Assembly (NCBI RefSeq): GCF_017639205.1
Contig: NZ_CP071139.1
Location: 1,054,001 to 1,118,000, forward strand
Length of the DNA: 64,000 nt
Reading direction: 5' to 3'
Source: Streptomyces nojiriensis
GTDB lineage: Bacteria; Actinomycetota; Actinomycetes; Streptomycetales; Streptomycetaceae
The notes below the pieces were generated by a model. That model ran no database searches. It was not told where the DNA came from and was given only the letters and a program-made list of their open reading frames with translations. Shown here piece after piece: positions 24,284 through 33,278 of the stretch. How positions within the stretch are numbered: position 1 is the first letter of the stretch; the number at the start of each line of letters is the position of its first letter. Position numbers and translations under genes: made by a program.

Positions 24284-27200
24284 GCTCGGAATCCATTCTT
24301 CTCACCGGCTGGCCCGGCACCCGGCCGAGGGTGTTCGCCTGCCGGGACACCGACTGGCGCGCGATGTGGCTGTCGGCCCTGCCGACGGCCGGCGCCTGAG
24401 CATGCACCGGGTCGAGGTCCCCTCCGGCGATCAGGATGCGGTCGGTGAGCCTGGCCGAGGCGTAGCCGTCGTCGAGGTCGCAGAACTCCTGCTGGAACCA
24501 GCGGTAGCGGGCGGCGTAGCCGTGCTGGATGCGGTCGATGTTGCGGATCGCCCCGATCAGCTCCGGGGAGGAGTACACGAGCGGGCCGGGGGCGGACTGC
24601 TCGAAGTCGAAGTAGAAGCCGCGCAGGGTGTCGCGGTAGTGATCGAGGTCGTAGGTGAAGAAGAGGATCGGCCGCCCGGTGTTGACGAAGTCGAACATCA
24701 GGGAGGAGTAGTCCGTGATCATCACGTCCGCGATGAGCGAGAGGTCCGCCATGTCCGGGTAGTCGGACACGTCGAAGACGAAGCCGTCGCCGGCGCCCGG
24801 TACGGGGTCCACCACGTTGGGGTGGCGCCGCACGAGCAGGACGTGGTCGTGGCCCAGCTGCGCCTTGGCCTCGTCGAGGTCGATGCGGAAGTCGAGCTTG
24901 TACTTTCCGGGCGCGTAGAACTGGTCGTCGCGCCAGGTCGGCGCGTACATGATGGCCTTCTTGCCGGGCGGCAGGCCGATCCGGCGGCGCACTTCGGCCG
25001 CCCGCTGCCCGGAGTCCGCGCGGCGCAGGATGTCGTTGCGGGGATAGCCGCTCTCGACCATCTCGCCGGGGAACTGGAAGGCCCGCTTGAGAATCGGGGT
25101 GCTGAAGCTGTTCGGGGACACCAGCATGTCCCAGTTCTGCACCTCCTTCTCCACGCGCTCCAGGTACCGCTTGTCCGCGAAGTGCACGGCTTCGATGTCG
25201 TGTCCGATGCGCTTGAGCGGGGTGCCGTGCCAGGTCTGCACGACGATCTGCCCGTCGCGCTTCTCGAACCAGTCCGGCATGTGGTTGTTGGCCACGATGT
25301 ACTTGGACCGGGCCATGGCCTCGTACCAGTCGGGGGACCACATGCGCACGGGACGCGCGGTGGGGGGAACCTCCACCTGGTCGTCGCGCACCACCCACAG
25401 GTGTTCGAGGTCCAGGCCCCGGCGGACCATCTCCTCGTGCAGCGCGCGCGGGCTGTCGGAGTACTGGGTCCCCTTGAAGGCGTCGAAGAGCACGGCTCTG
25501 TTCAGCGGCTGGCGGCGGGCGGCCGGGTACGCCTTGGTACGCATCAGCTTCTGCCGGTACGGGCCGCGTGCCTCGTCCGGCATCGCCGAGTGGACCAGGA
25601 GCGAGAGGCGGTCGTAGGCCTCCGCCTGGAGTTCGTAGCGCCGGTCGTTGCTCGTCATCTCGCTGGGGAAGGTGGGGATCAGACCCTGCGTCATCTTGAC
25701 CATGAGGTCGCTGGACCGGTTCTCCCGGGTGACCGCGGAGGGGTCCTGGCGGCGAAGGAAGAAGTCCCAGCGGCCGGCGGCGAGCGGGATGTCCCCGGCG
25801 AGGGTCCGCACGGCTGCGGGCGAGATGACGAAACGGAACTCCCGGCCGTTCCAGGCGATGGGCACGACACGCTCTGCCCCGTGGGCACGGGAGCGCACGA
25901 CGATGTGCGCGGCGGCGAACTCGGAAGCACTCAGGCGGTCTTCGGCCGCGTAGCTGACAGTGACTTCGAGAGAACCGTCCTGGAGCCAGGTGGTCGACGT
26001 CGCCATCGGAAGGGTGTCCCGCTCGAACAGCACCACGTATCCGGAACCGTTGCGGTGCACGAAGACCTCGCGGTCCGCGTCCTCGGTCTGCAGGACGGCC
26101 GGGAGCCGGTAGTGACCGTCCTCGGCTTCCTCCGCCATGACCGGGTAGATGGCCGCCTTGCGGCCCTCGACGTGGAAGGTGGTCTTCCAGCCGTTGCTGC
26201 CGGTGTTCCAGGTCTGCGGAACTCCGCCGTCAGCCGCTCCGCGGTGTCCCGGGACCAAGGCCTTGAGCGGAACCCGGGTGACGAAGGTGCACCAGCCCTC
26301 GCCGCCGTACTTGAAGTGGACCCAGGAGTCGTGGCGACCGGCACCGCCCATGCTGGTGACCCGGAACTTGCCCCACTCCGGGATCTTGTCACCGAGGTAG
26401 ACGCCGCCGAGCTCGAGGTGGTCACCGACGACCCGGTGCCGGGTGATGCGGCAACGGACCCGCTCCACGCGGAGCTTGAGCTTGCCCTGCATGAAGAGCG
26501 GCACCACTCGGGTGTTCTTCTCCACGTAGCGGTAGGGCGGGTTGGCCGCGCTGCCGGCGCCGCCCCTGGCTATGCCCTTGTAGCGGAACAGGCCGCGGCT
26601 CAGGACACCGGCGGCGACGTCCCACGTGCCCTCGACCCACTCGCCCTTGTGCTTGAGCCGGCTGGTGTCGAAGCTGACCTGGAATCCGGACCAGTCGTAG
26701 CAATAGCGGTTCTGGTTGGAGTGCTCGGTGGCCTGCGGGTAGTAGGTGGTCTTCGCCTTGGCGACCACCACTCGGCCCTGCTTCTTGTTGCGCAGCGCGA
26801 TCGCCTTCATCGACATGTGCCGCTTGTGCACGTTGATGAAGCGGACGTACGCGGACCCTTCCAGCATCAGGTGATCGGAGTCGCCCCACTGCGCCCGCAT
26901 CAGCGAGCCGTGCAGCGAGAGTTCCTTGTCGAGCCGGTAGGCGCTCTTGTCGAGGCCGATCGAACGGTCGCCGAGGTAGGGGTAGTTGAGGTAGCGGCGG
27001 AAGCGGCGCTGAACGGGCATGGGCCCGCCCTTGCGCTCGAACTCGACGACGTCGAGCAGTTCCTTCAGGCGCCCCTCGCGAACCAGCAGCCACTTGACGC
27101 GGGCGTCGGCGGGAAGCTCCTGGATGATGTCCGCGTCGGCCTCGTCCAGGAACTCGTTCGCCCATTGCATGAAGGCGTCCTGGTACTCCTCGTCGGCGTC

Positions 27201-28034
27201 GGGCAGCACCTTCAGATGCAGCATCAGGTCCGACTTCAGGCAGGCCAGGTCGTACTTGCGCTTGTGGTCCGAGTAGGACCGCGCACGGTGGCCGGCGAGG
27301 AAACGGCTGACCGACTGGACCGCGGAGACACGGTCCTGGAGATTGCTGAACTCGGTGTGCCGCTGGGTGATGGAGGGGGCCGCGCCGCCTTCGCGCCGAC
27401 GCCAGAAGTAGACGATGTCCGTGAGGATGTCGACCTTGGCGGCCCGGAAGTGGGCGAACATGTTGACCCAGGAGTCCTCGTACATGACCCCTTCGGGGAA
27501 CGCGATGTAGTGGTAGTCCCAGAAGGACCGCCGAAACAGCTTGTTCCACACGGTGCGGTCGTAGATGAGGTCGGGCAACTTGGTGATGTGCGTGCCGCGC
27601 CTGCTCTTCTGCATGGGCGCCTTGTGCAGGGGGGACTGCCACCTCTTGGTGGAGTTCATCATCTGCACGTTGCCCGACACGAAATCGGAACCGGAGCTTT
27701 CGAGGGTCTGCACGAGCAGCTCGTAGGCGTACTCGGGTATGACGTCGTCGCCGTCGACGAACGCGAGGAATTCGGCCTGCGGATGAGCGGCTCGAATGCC
27801 GACATTGCGGGCATGCCCCGGCCCCATCGACTCCTGGCGCAGGAGCTTGAACCTGGGGTCGCGGCGGGCGAAGTCGGCGGCTATGGCCGTCGAGGAGTCG
27901 GTCGAGCCGTCATCGACCATGATCACTTCGAGCGCCGAGAACGTCTGCCTGGCTATCGATTCCAGACATTCCTGGAGGTATATCTCAACGTCCTGGAAGG
28001 GCACGACAACACTCAGGCGGGGCATACCTGCCAC
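24276..28034 (-). CDS. Bifunctional GT2 glycosyltransferase / CDP-glycerol glycerophosphotransferase
   Basis: A 1252-residue cytoplasmic-face enzyme for wall teichoic acid or a related polymer. Residues about 4-250 form a family-2 glycosyltransferase (LSVVVPFQDVEIYLQ, MVDDGSTDSS, FVDGDD). The last about 400 residues are a TagB/TagF domain that transfers glycerol phosphate from CDP-glycerol (VLFDAFKGTQYSDSPRALHE, VQTWHGTPLK, SGYPRNDIL, YAPTWRD, VLLVRRHP, DVMITDYSSLMFDF). The middle is beta-rich and unassigned. The GTG at 28034 has GAGGAG 8 nt upstream; an ATG at 28025 is weaker. It leads the two-gene unit. Confidence 0.92.
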   Translation of the reverse strand: MAGMPRLSVVVPFQDVEIYLQECLESIARQTFSALEVIMVDDGSTDSSTAIAADFARRDPRFKLLRQESMGPGHARNVGIRAAHPQAEFLAFVDGDDVIPEYAYELLVQTLESSGSDFVSGNVQMMNSTKRWQSPLHKAPMQKSRRGTHITKLPDLIYDRTVWNKLFRRSFWDYHYIAFPEGVMYEDSWVNMFAHFRAAKVDILTDIVYFWRRREGGAAPSITQRHTEFSNLQDRVSAVQSVSRFLAGHRARSYSDHKRKYDLACLKSDLMLHLKVLPDADEEYQDAFMQWANEFLDEADADIIQELPADARVKWLLVREGRLKELLDVVEFERKGGPMPVQRRFRRYLNYPYLGDRSIGLDKSAYRLDKELSLHGSLMRAQWGDSDHLMLEGSAYVRFINVHKRHMSMKAIALRNKKQGRVVVAKAKTTYYPQATEHSNQNRYCYDWSGFQVSFDTSRLKHKGEWVEGTWDVAAGVLSRGLFRYKGIARGGAGSAANPPYRYVEKNTRVVPLFMQGKLKLRVERVRCRITRHRVVGDHLELGGVYLGDKIPEWGKFRVTSMGGAGRHDSWVHFKYGGEGWCTFVTRVPLKALVPGHRGAADGGVPQTWNTGSNGWKTTFHVEGRKAAIYPVMAEEAEDGHYRLPAVLQTEDADREVFVHRNGSGYVVLFERDTLPMATSTTWLQDGSLEVTVSYAAEDRLSASEFAAAHIVVRSRAHGAERVVPIAWNGREFRFVISPAAVRTLAGDIPLAAGRWDFFLRRQDPSAVTRENRSSDLMVKMTQGLIPTFPSEMTSNDRRYELQAEAYDRLSLLVHSAMPDEARGPYRQKLMRTKAYPAARRQPLNRAVLFDAFKGTQYSDSPRALHEEMVRRGLDLEHLWVVRDDQVEVPPTARPVRMWSPDWYEAMARSKYIVANNHMPDWFEKRDGQIVVQTWHGTPLKRIGHDIEAVHFADKRYLERVEKEVQNWDMLVSPNSFSTPILKRAFQFPGEMVESGYPRNDILRRADSGQRAAEVRRRIGLPPGKKAIMYAPTWRDDQFYAPGKYKLDFRIDLDEAKAQLGHDHVLLVRRHPNVVDPVPGAGDGFVFDVSDYPDMADLSLIADVMITDYSSLMFDFVNTGRPILFFTYDLDHYRDTLRGFYFDFEQSAPGPLVYSSPELIGAIRNIDRIQHGYAARYRWFQQEFCDLDDGYASARLTDRILIAGGDLDPVHAQAPAVGRADSHIARQSVSRQANTLGRVPGQPVRRMDSEHV

Positions 28035-28196
28035 TCAGAAAGCTCCTCGATAGACACTCTTCTCACGGCACGCCGGAAGGTGCCGGGACACACCGCCAGA
28101 CCCGCCCCTGAATCTGGTCACGCACCGCTCCCCGAACACTCGACCCGCCCCACCATCCTCGGCCGCACACTTATGCGACCTTGACAGCGCGTGAGC

Positions 28197-28226
28197 AGCG
28201 TAGGGCAATCACTTAATGGCGAGCAA
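28197..28226 (-). promoter_or_regulatory. Candidate promoter for the teichoic-acid operon
   Basis: On the minus strand TTGCTC (28226-28221) and TACGCT (28202-28197) are 18 nt apart, giving a start near 28190 and a leader of about 155 nt before the GTG at 28034. The 28035-28382 gap holds no reading frame I can support; it is locally AT-richer than the surroundings, which suits a promoter region. Confidence 0.3.
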
Positions 28227-28382
28227 GTGTTCACGAACGCTTCACCTGCTCAGGACTTCACGTATGCGAATGAGGGGCGACTTCCCGCACCTGTAGAGCG
28301 AGTCAACGCCCGGTAGGCCCAGGGGGCGACACACCGAAGCGTTGCTCCGTTCGCCACAGGAAGGGCATTCGGGTGAGGTGGA

Positions 28383-29546
28383 TCACCCGACCCGACACCA
28401 CGGGCCGAACGCGAGACCAGGGTCCGTCAGATCCTGCCGGGCGATGAGCAGGCCGCCATCCAAGTCGATCATCGCGATTGCGACCGAGCCCCGGGCGTCG
28501 AGCGAGAGGGCCGGGAGCCCCGCGCACCGGCTCCCCACCGGGGCCCACCAAGTGCCGTACTGCTCGCCCTCCGTCGGATACGCGGCGATTTCCGGGTAGC
28601 CCTCGGATCCCCGCTGCAGCAGGACGGTGCAGTCGTACCCGCCGATGCGCGTACGGGTGACATCCACCGGGCCGACCCCGCCCGCACCCCCCAGCGGCAT
28701 GAGCACGGGCGAGGCGCCGGCGGGAGCCTGCGGGCGATGGGCGACGACACCGCCGTCCGCGGGGTGGCGCCAGAAATAGGTGCCGACGCCCGGGCCCGTT
28801 TCACAGGAGCTGTACGTTCCCTCGACAGCGTCGGCCTCGATGCGCCCGAGCCACCTGAAGTCGCTTCCCGGCGCGTCCTGACCCCAGTACGAGGCCCCGC
28901 CCCGGAAAGGAGCCAGGAATTCGGCCCGCCCCTGGGCCGTCACAAGGGGCACGACGGCCCCACGAACCCATTTGCCCTGATAGTCGACCCAATTGCCCCA
29001 TTTACCGTCGGCGCGCCGGGTTCGGCCGCCGACTCCCGCACCGAACCGGGTGGCGAGGATGTGGAGCGACCCGGTGCCGTCGGGGAGCACGATCGGATCC
29101 CCCGGCGGGGGTGGGGGCTCCTCGCCCTCGCGCTTGCGCTCCGGGAACGGGTTGCCCACCGCGCGCCAGTCTCCGAGGGGGCGGCCGGTCTGGTACTGGG
29201 TGGCGATGATCAGCTCCCGGCCGCCCGGCGCACCGTCCCGGTAGCGGGTGCCGGCGAACCAGACGAACCCGTTGGAGTCCTGCGCGAGGGTGAAGCGCCC
29301 CGCCCATCCCTCGACGGGGAACAGCTCGGGGCCCTGCCAGATGTCGGAGCCGGGCGCGGACTCGGTCCAGCGCACCAGGCCTTCGGCGCAGCTCGCGTAG
29401 GCGGTGAGCCGGCCGTCCCGTCCCAGTCGGAGCCAGCCCCGGGCCGCGCTCCCGCCGTCGGCCGCCGCGGCTATCTCGGAGCCCGGCACCGCGGGCGCGG
29501 CGGAGGTGGCACCTCGGTCCGCTTCCATACGTCCGCGTCGTGCCAT
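28383..29546 (-). CDS. Unknown protein, probably a beta-propeller
   Basis: A 387-residue protein of unknown function. It shows repeated blocks of the kind found in sialidase- or fucose-lectin-like propellers: LGRDGRLTAYASC, LAQDSNGFVWFAGTRY, LPDGTGSLHILATRFG, TAQGRAEFLAPFRGG, and LDARGSVAIAMIDLDG. No signal peptide is clear. The ATG at 29546 (MARRGRMEAD) is the only good start. It lies just upstream of the teichoic-acid pair in the same direction, 348 bp away, and could be a sugar-binding partner; that is inference. Confidence 0.65.
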   Translation of the reverse strand: MARRGRMEADRGATSAAPAVPGSEIAAAADGGSAARGWLRLGRDGRLTAYASCAEGLVRWTESAPGSDIWQGPELFPVEGWAGRFTLAQDSNGFVWFAGTRYRDGAPGGRELIIATQYQTGRPLGDWRAVGNPFPERKREGEEPPPPPGDPIVLPDGTGSLHILATRFGAGVGGRTRRADGKWGNWVDYQGKWVRGAVVPLVTAQGRAEFLAPFRGGASYWGQDAPGSDFRWLGRIEADAVEGTYSSCETGPGVGTYFWRHPADGGVVAHRPQAPAGASPVLMPLGGAGGVGPVDVTRTRIGGYDCTVLLQRGSEGYPEIAAYPTEGEQYGTWWAPVGSRCAGLPALSLDARGSVAIAMIDLDGGLLIARQDLTDPGLAFGPWCRVG

Positions 29547-29849
29547 GTCCTGCTCACACCTGCCCCAACTCGTACCTTTTGCCCGGCCTTCCCCGCCGGG
29601 CCGTTGGACAATTTACGGCAGTGGGACAGCCGGCGGATGCCGGGGGCGGATGTCCACGACAGCCTCCGCTTCCGTGCAACCTAGCCTGATCCGCCCGCCT
29701 CCACCAGCCGCTGCCGGTCACACCCCGCCACCGGCCGGACCGTCGTCCGCGGGGCCGAAAAGTCGGGTACGGGTACTACGTGGGGAGTACGCCTGAAACG
29801 CTACGCCGGGGTGACGCGGGTGACGGGGGAGGCCGTCTAGCGTGGCTGT

Positions 29850-31055
29850 ATGGAAGAGCTGCGCGAGCGCCCGGGTCCCCCGTGGCGGCGGTGGGTGGAG
29901 CGGACCGGGCGGGGCCCGGCCTGGCGCTCGGCGCTGCTCGTGGCCGTCTTCACCCAGATCGGCGCGGGGTGGGCCGCGCACGCGCAGAGCGGGCGGGCGG
30001 CACTGGACGGCTTCGCCCGGCTCCTGCTGCTGATCGGGCCCGCTCTGCTCGTGGTGCGGCACCGGTACCCGGTGGCCGTGGCGTACGGGGTCGCCGTCGT
30101 CACCCTGGTCTATGTGGGTGCCGGTTACCCGTACGGCCCGGTGTTCCTCAGTCTCGCCCTGGCCTGCTTCGCCGCCGTCGTCGCCGGACACCGGCGGGCC
30201 GCCTGGGGCGCCGTCGGCCTGTTCTGGGCCGGGCACCTGCTCATCGGGCACTGGCTCTACCGGTGGCTCCCGCCCGCCGGGGACGGCCCGACGCCCTGGG
30301 CGCAGGAGGTGGGCGTCACCGCTTGGGTGCTCGCGGTGCTCGCCGTCGCGGAGCTGGTGCGCGTACGGCGGGAGCAGTGGGCCCGGGACCGGGCCGAGCG
30401 GGCGGCGGCCGAGCGGCGCCGGGTGGACGAGGAGCGGCTGCGGATCGCGCGGGAACTGCACGACGTCCTCGCCCACAGCATCTCGGTGATCAACGTCCAG
30501 GCGGGAGTCGGACTGGCCCTGCTCGACTCCGATCCCGAGCAGGCCCGTACCGCGCTCGCCACCATCAAGGCGGCGAGCAAGGAGGCGCTGGGCGAGGTCC
30601 GGCAGGTCCTCGACACCCTGCGCTCCCCCGGCGAGGCGCCGCGCTCCCCCGCGCCGGGTCTGGACCGCCTCCCCGAGCTCGTGGAGCAGGCCGCGGCGGC
30701 CGGGTTGACCGTGGAGGTCTCGGCCGAGGGGGAGCCCAGGGCGCTGCCTCCCGGTGTGGACCTCGCCGCCTTCCGCATCCTGCAGGAGGCGCTGACCAAT
30801 GTGATGCGCCACTCCGGATCGCGCACCGCCCGTATCCGCCTCACCTGGCGGCCGCACGCCCTGGAGCTAGGGGTGGACGACGACGGCCCTGCCACGGGCG
30901 GCGCGCCGGGCGGCAGCGGCAACGGCCTCGTCGGGATGCGCGAGCGGGCCTCGGCCCTGGGCGGCACCGTCGAGGCCGGACCGCGACCGGACGGCGGCTT
31001 CCGGGTGACCGCCGTACTCCCGCCGAAGGCCGACGCGTTCCAGGAGGACCCGTGA
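29850..31055 (+). CDS. NarL-type sensor histidine kinase
   Basis: A 401-residue membrane sensor kinase. Four to six membrane segments fill residues about 28-170, followed by a short coiled coil (RREQWARDRAERAAAERRR), the HisKA_3 dimerisation/phosphorylation helix (RIARELHDVLAHS, phospho-acceptor His204) and a HATPase domain (LQEALTNVMRHS, GNGLVGMRERA). It passes phosphate to the next gene product, whose GTG start overlaps its stop (GTGA). The signal is unknown. The 29547-29849 gap before it holds no other gene I can support. Confidence 0.93.
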   Translation: MEELRERPGPPWRRWVERTGRGPAWRSALLVAVFTQIGAGWAAHAQSGRAALDGFARLLLLIGPALLVVRHRYPVAVAYGVAVVTLVYVGAGYPYGPVFLSLALACFAAVVAGHRRAAWGAVGLFWAGHLLIGHWLYRWLPPAGDGPTPWAQEVGVTAWVLAVLAVAELVRVRREQWARDRAERAAAERRRVDEERLRIARELHDVLAHSISVINVQAGVGLALLDSDPEQARTALATIKAASKEALGEVRQVLDTLRSPGEAPRSPAPGLDRLPELVEQAAAAGLTVEVSAEGEPRALPPGVDLAAFRILQEALTNVMRHSGSRTARIRLTWRPHALELGVDDDGPATGGAPGGSGNGLVGMRERASALGGTVEAGPRPDGGFRVTAVLPPKADAFQEDP

Positions 31056-31717
31056 TCCGCGTACTGCTCGCCGACGACCAGCTGCTGGTGCGGGCCGGGT
31101 TCCGGGCACTGCTCGACGCCCAGCCCGACATCGAGGTGGCGGGCGAGGCCGCCGACGGCGAGGAGGCGGTACGGCTGGTCCGGGAGCTGAGCCCCGACGT
31201 CGTGCTCATGGACATCCGGATGCCGGTGCTGGACGGACTCGCCGCGACCCGCCGGATCGGCGAGGACGGGTCCCTGGCCGCCGTGCGGGTGGTCATGCTC
31301 ACCACCTTCGAGCTCGACGAGTACGTCTTCGAGGCGATCCGGTCGGGCGCCTCCGGCTTCCTGGTCAAGGACACCGAGCCGGAGGAACTGCTGCGGGCGG
31401 TCCGGGCGGTGGTCGCGGGTGACGCCCTCCTGTCCCCCGGTGTCACCCGCCGCCTGATCTCGGAGTTCGCGGCCCGTTCGAAACAGCCCGCCACGGCGGC
31501 CGGGCTGGGCCGGCTCACCGACCGGGAACGGGAGGTGATGGCCCTGGTCGGCATGGGCCTGTCCAACGAGGAGATCGCCCGCCGCCTGGTCGTCAGCCCC
31601 CTCACGGCCAAGACGCACGTCAGCCGCACCATGGTCAAACTGGGCGCCCGGGACCGCGCCCAACTGGTCGTCCTGGCCTACGAATCCGGCCTGGTCCGCC
31701 CGGGCTGGCTCGGCTGA
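31052..31717 (+). CDS. LuxR/NarL-family response regulator
   Basis: A 221-residue response regulator: receiver domain with Asp pair DD in IRVLLADDQ, phospho-acceptor Asp54 in LMDIRMP, Thr in VVMLTTF and Lys in GFLVKD, then a LuxR helix-turn-helix (LTDREREVMALVGMGLSNEE, TAKTHVSRTMVKLGARDRAQ). AGGAGG lies 4 nt before the GTG at 31052, which overlaps the kinase stop. It binds DNA when phosphorylated by the upstream kinase. Its targets are not evident here. Confidence 0.94.
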   Translation: MIRVLLADDQLLVRAGFRALLDAQPDIEVAGEAADGEEAVRLVRELSPDVVLMDIRMPVLDGLAATRRIGEDGSLAAVRVVMLTTFELDEYVFEAIRSGASGFLVKDTEPEELLRAVRAVVAGDALLSPGVTRRLISEFAARSKQPATAAGLGRLTDREREVMALVGMGLSNEEIARRLVVSPLTAKTHVSRTMVKLGARDRAQLVVLAYESGLVRPGWLG

Positions 31718-31724
31718 GGCGGTC

Positions 31725-32312
31725 ATGGCGTCGTCCAGTAGGGTCGGGGCCGTGGAGACCACACATCGGCCCGCCGTGCGGGTGATCTGCCTGGACGCCG
31801 CCCACCGCCTGCTCCTGCTGCACTGGCGTGACCCGTTCGACGGTGTGCTGCTCTGGGAGCCGCCTGGCGGCGGCATCGAGCCGGGCGAGACACCGCTGAT
31901 CGCGGCCCGTCGGGAACTGGCCGAGGAGACCGGCCTGGACCCCGCCGCCGTCCTCGACCGCTCGGTGCCGGTCGAACGCGACGTCCGGTGGAACGGGAAG
32001 CGGTATGTCGGGGCGGAGGATTTCTTCGTGGCCCGATTCGCCGAGGAGCGGCCGGCTTTGAGTGCGACGGGGCTCCTCCCCGATGAGCGGGTCAACTTCC
32101 ACGCATACGCGTGGATCGACTGGTCCGACCTGACCACGCTGCCGGATCGGGTCGAGCCGCCGGCGTTGATGTCCGTTCTCGCCGCCCTGGTACCGGACTG
32201 CCCCTGGCACGACCCGGATGCCTCGCCTGTTCTGAGTTCAGATCACTGGCGGGTTGCTTCGGCTCCCGGGAGGCTTCCGGCTGCTGCAGGAACGATCTGT
32301 GACGCGTGGTGA
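31725..32312 (+). CDS. NUDIX hydrolase with C-terminus rewritten by an IS end
   Basis: A pyrophosphohydrolase that would act on nucleoside diphosphate derivatives. The NUDIX box is complete (GGGIEPGETPLIAARRELAE followed by ETGL). Starts at ATG 31725 (GAGG 5 nt upstream) and GTG 31752 are both possible. The family-like sequence ends near ALVPDCPWHDPDASP (about 32224). From 32225 the frame runs into the left end of an IS5-like element, so the last about 30 residues are IS-derived. The fold is probably intact because only the tail is changed. It lies 7 nt after the response regulator and may be read with it. Confidence 0.85.
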   Translation: MASSSRVGAVETTHRPAVRVICLDAAHRLLLLHWRDPFDGVLLWEPPGGGIEPGETPLIAARRELAEETGLDPAAVLDRSVPVERDVRWNGKRYVGAEDFFVARFAEERPALSATGLLPDERVNFHAYAWIDWSDLTTLPDRVEPPALMSVLAALVPDCPWHDPDASPVLSSDHWRVASAPGRLPAAAGTICDAW

Positions 32313-32510
32313 TGTGACCGATGCCGATGGGAGTTGATCGAGCCGCATCTGCCGTTGGGCGAACGTGGGCCGATCCCTGACCTGCGCAGCTACCTGCTTC
32401 AATGCGGTGATGTGGAGGTTCCGTTCGGGGAGCCCCGGCACGACGTTCCGCGCCGGTACGGATGCTGGTCGACGATCTACGACCGGTTCCGGGTTCGAGA
32501 GGATTGACCT
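32297..32510 (+). pseudogene. Decayed 5' fragment of an IS5-family transposase
   Basis: The frame starts GTGACGCGTGGTGAT (VTRGDVTDA) and breaks after a lost base. It then continues as WELIEPHLPLGERGPIPDLR in one frame and FNAVMWRFRSGSP and CWSTIYDRFR in others, matching the N-terminal part of the transposase at 33279. The fragment stops at about 32508, where the passenger gene begins. It cannot encode a working protein. Confidence 0.75.
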
Positions 32511-33053
32511 TCACGGTTCGACATCGAGGCGGGGCGACGTCAGCTGGTTGAGGGGGACCCTGCCGTCCAGTACGTCCAACGGTGTGGTGATCACGGGCAG
32601 GCGCCGGACGATGTCGTCGTTCAGCAACTGCGTCTGCGCGAGCACCGCCGTTTGATCCCAGTAGATGCGCTCGCTCCGCACACGCGGGCCTCGGAAGTCC
32701 ACGACGGCGATGACGGGTATACGGACCTGCTGCCCGGTGGGTGCCAATCCAGGCAGAACCCAGGGCACCTCGATGTCGTGGGTGAACGACACGATCATTT
32801 CGTCTACGAGGCTGTCGTCTCCCACCGTGCGGGATATCGAACGCACAGTGAAATCGTCCGGGTTCCGTCCAATGAACCAGCGTGCGTAGAAGTCCTTGAC
32901 GCCGTCGTACCCACTACCGCCCATGGCGGTCGGCACATGGACGACGATGGGGTCGTCGTCCATCGTGGCCATCGTAGCCTCCACGTCCTGCGCCACGAAC
33001 TCGCCGGCGGTGTGGGCTTCCCAGACACGCTCCATCGTTGCGCGATCAGCCAT
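32511..33053 (-). CDS. SnoaL/NTF2-like (ester cyclase-type) protein
   Basis: A 180-residue protein with an NTF2-like fold. Typical segments are MERVWEAHTAGEFVAQDVEA, TMDDDPIVVHVPTAMGGSG, GVKDFYARWFIGRNPDDF and IPVIAVVDFRG, then SERIYWDQTAVL. Relatives are annotated as nuclear transport factor 2 family or SnoaL-like proteins; the reaction is unknown. AGGAG lies 6 nt before the ATG at 33053. It sits between two transposase pieces and looks lower in GC than the surrounding genes, which suggests it was brought in with the insertion. Confidence 0.85.
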   Translation of the reverse strand: MADRATMERVWEAHTAGEFVAQDVEATMATMDDDPIVVHVPTAMGGSGYDGVKDFYARWFIGRNPDDFTVRSISRTVGDDSLVDEMIVSFTHDIEVPWVLPGLAPTGQQVRIPVIAVVDFRGPRVRSERIYWDQTAVLAQTQLLNDDIVRRLPVITTPLDVLDGRVPLNQLTSPRLDVEP

Positions 33054-33278
33054 GCCCGCTCCTGACAGTAGGCGTCTCGGCTGTGCGGGTGTCTCGGGTC
33101 TCGGGATAGCCATACGCCGCTGCCCATTGCGCCGCATCCCCTTCTTCTGGACGCGAGTAAGACACCGCAGATACAGGATAGGCAGGTGTGGGTCCGCGCG
33201 CACTCTTGGGCGTTTACCGGGATCACGAGTCTGGACGTTCTGCTGCCCTGGCTGGATCCGGGGCGGTAGACAGGCGGG

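Noticed and set aside
24183..28184. A plus-strand open frame of over 1300 codons
   Set aside because: It is the reverse of the GT2-TagF gene; stop codons are rare there because of high GC. The minus-strand protein has clear domains.
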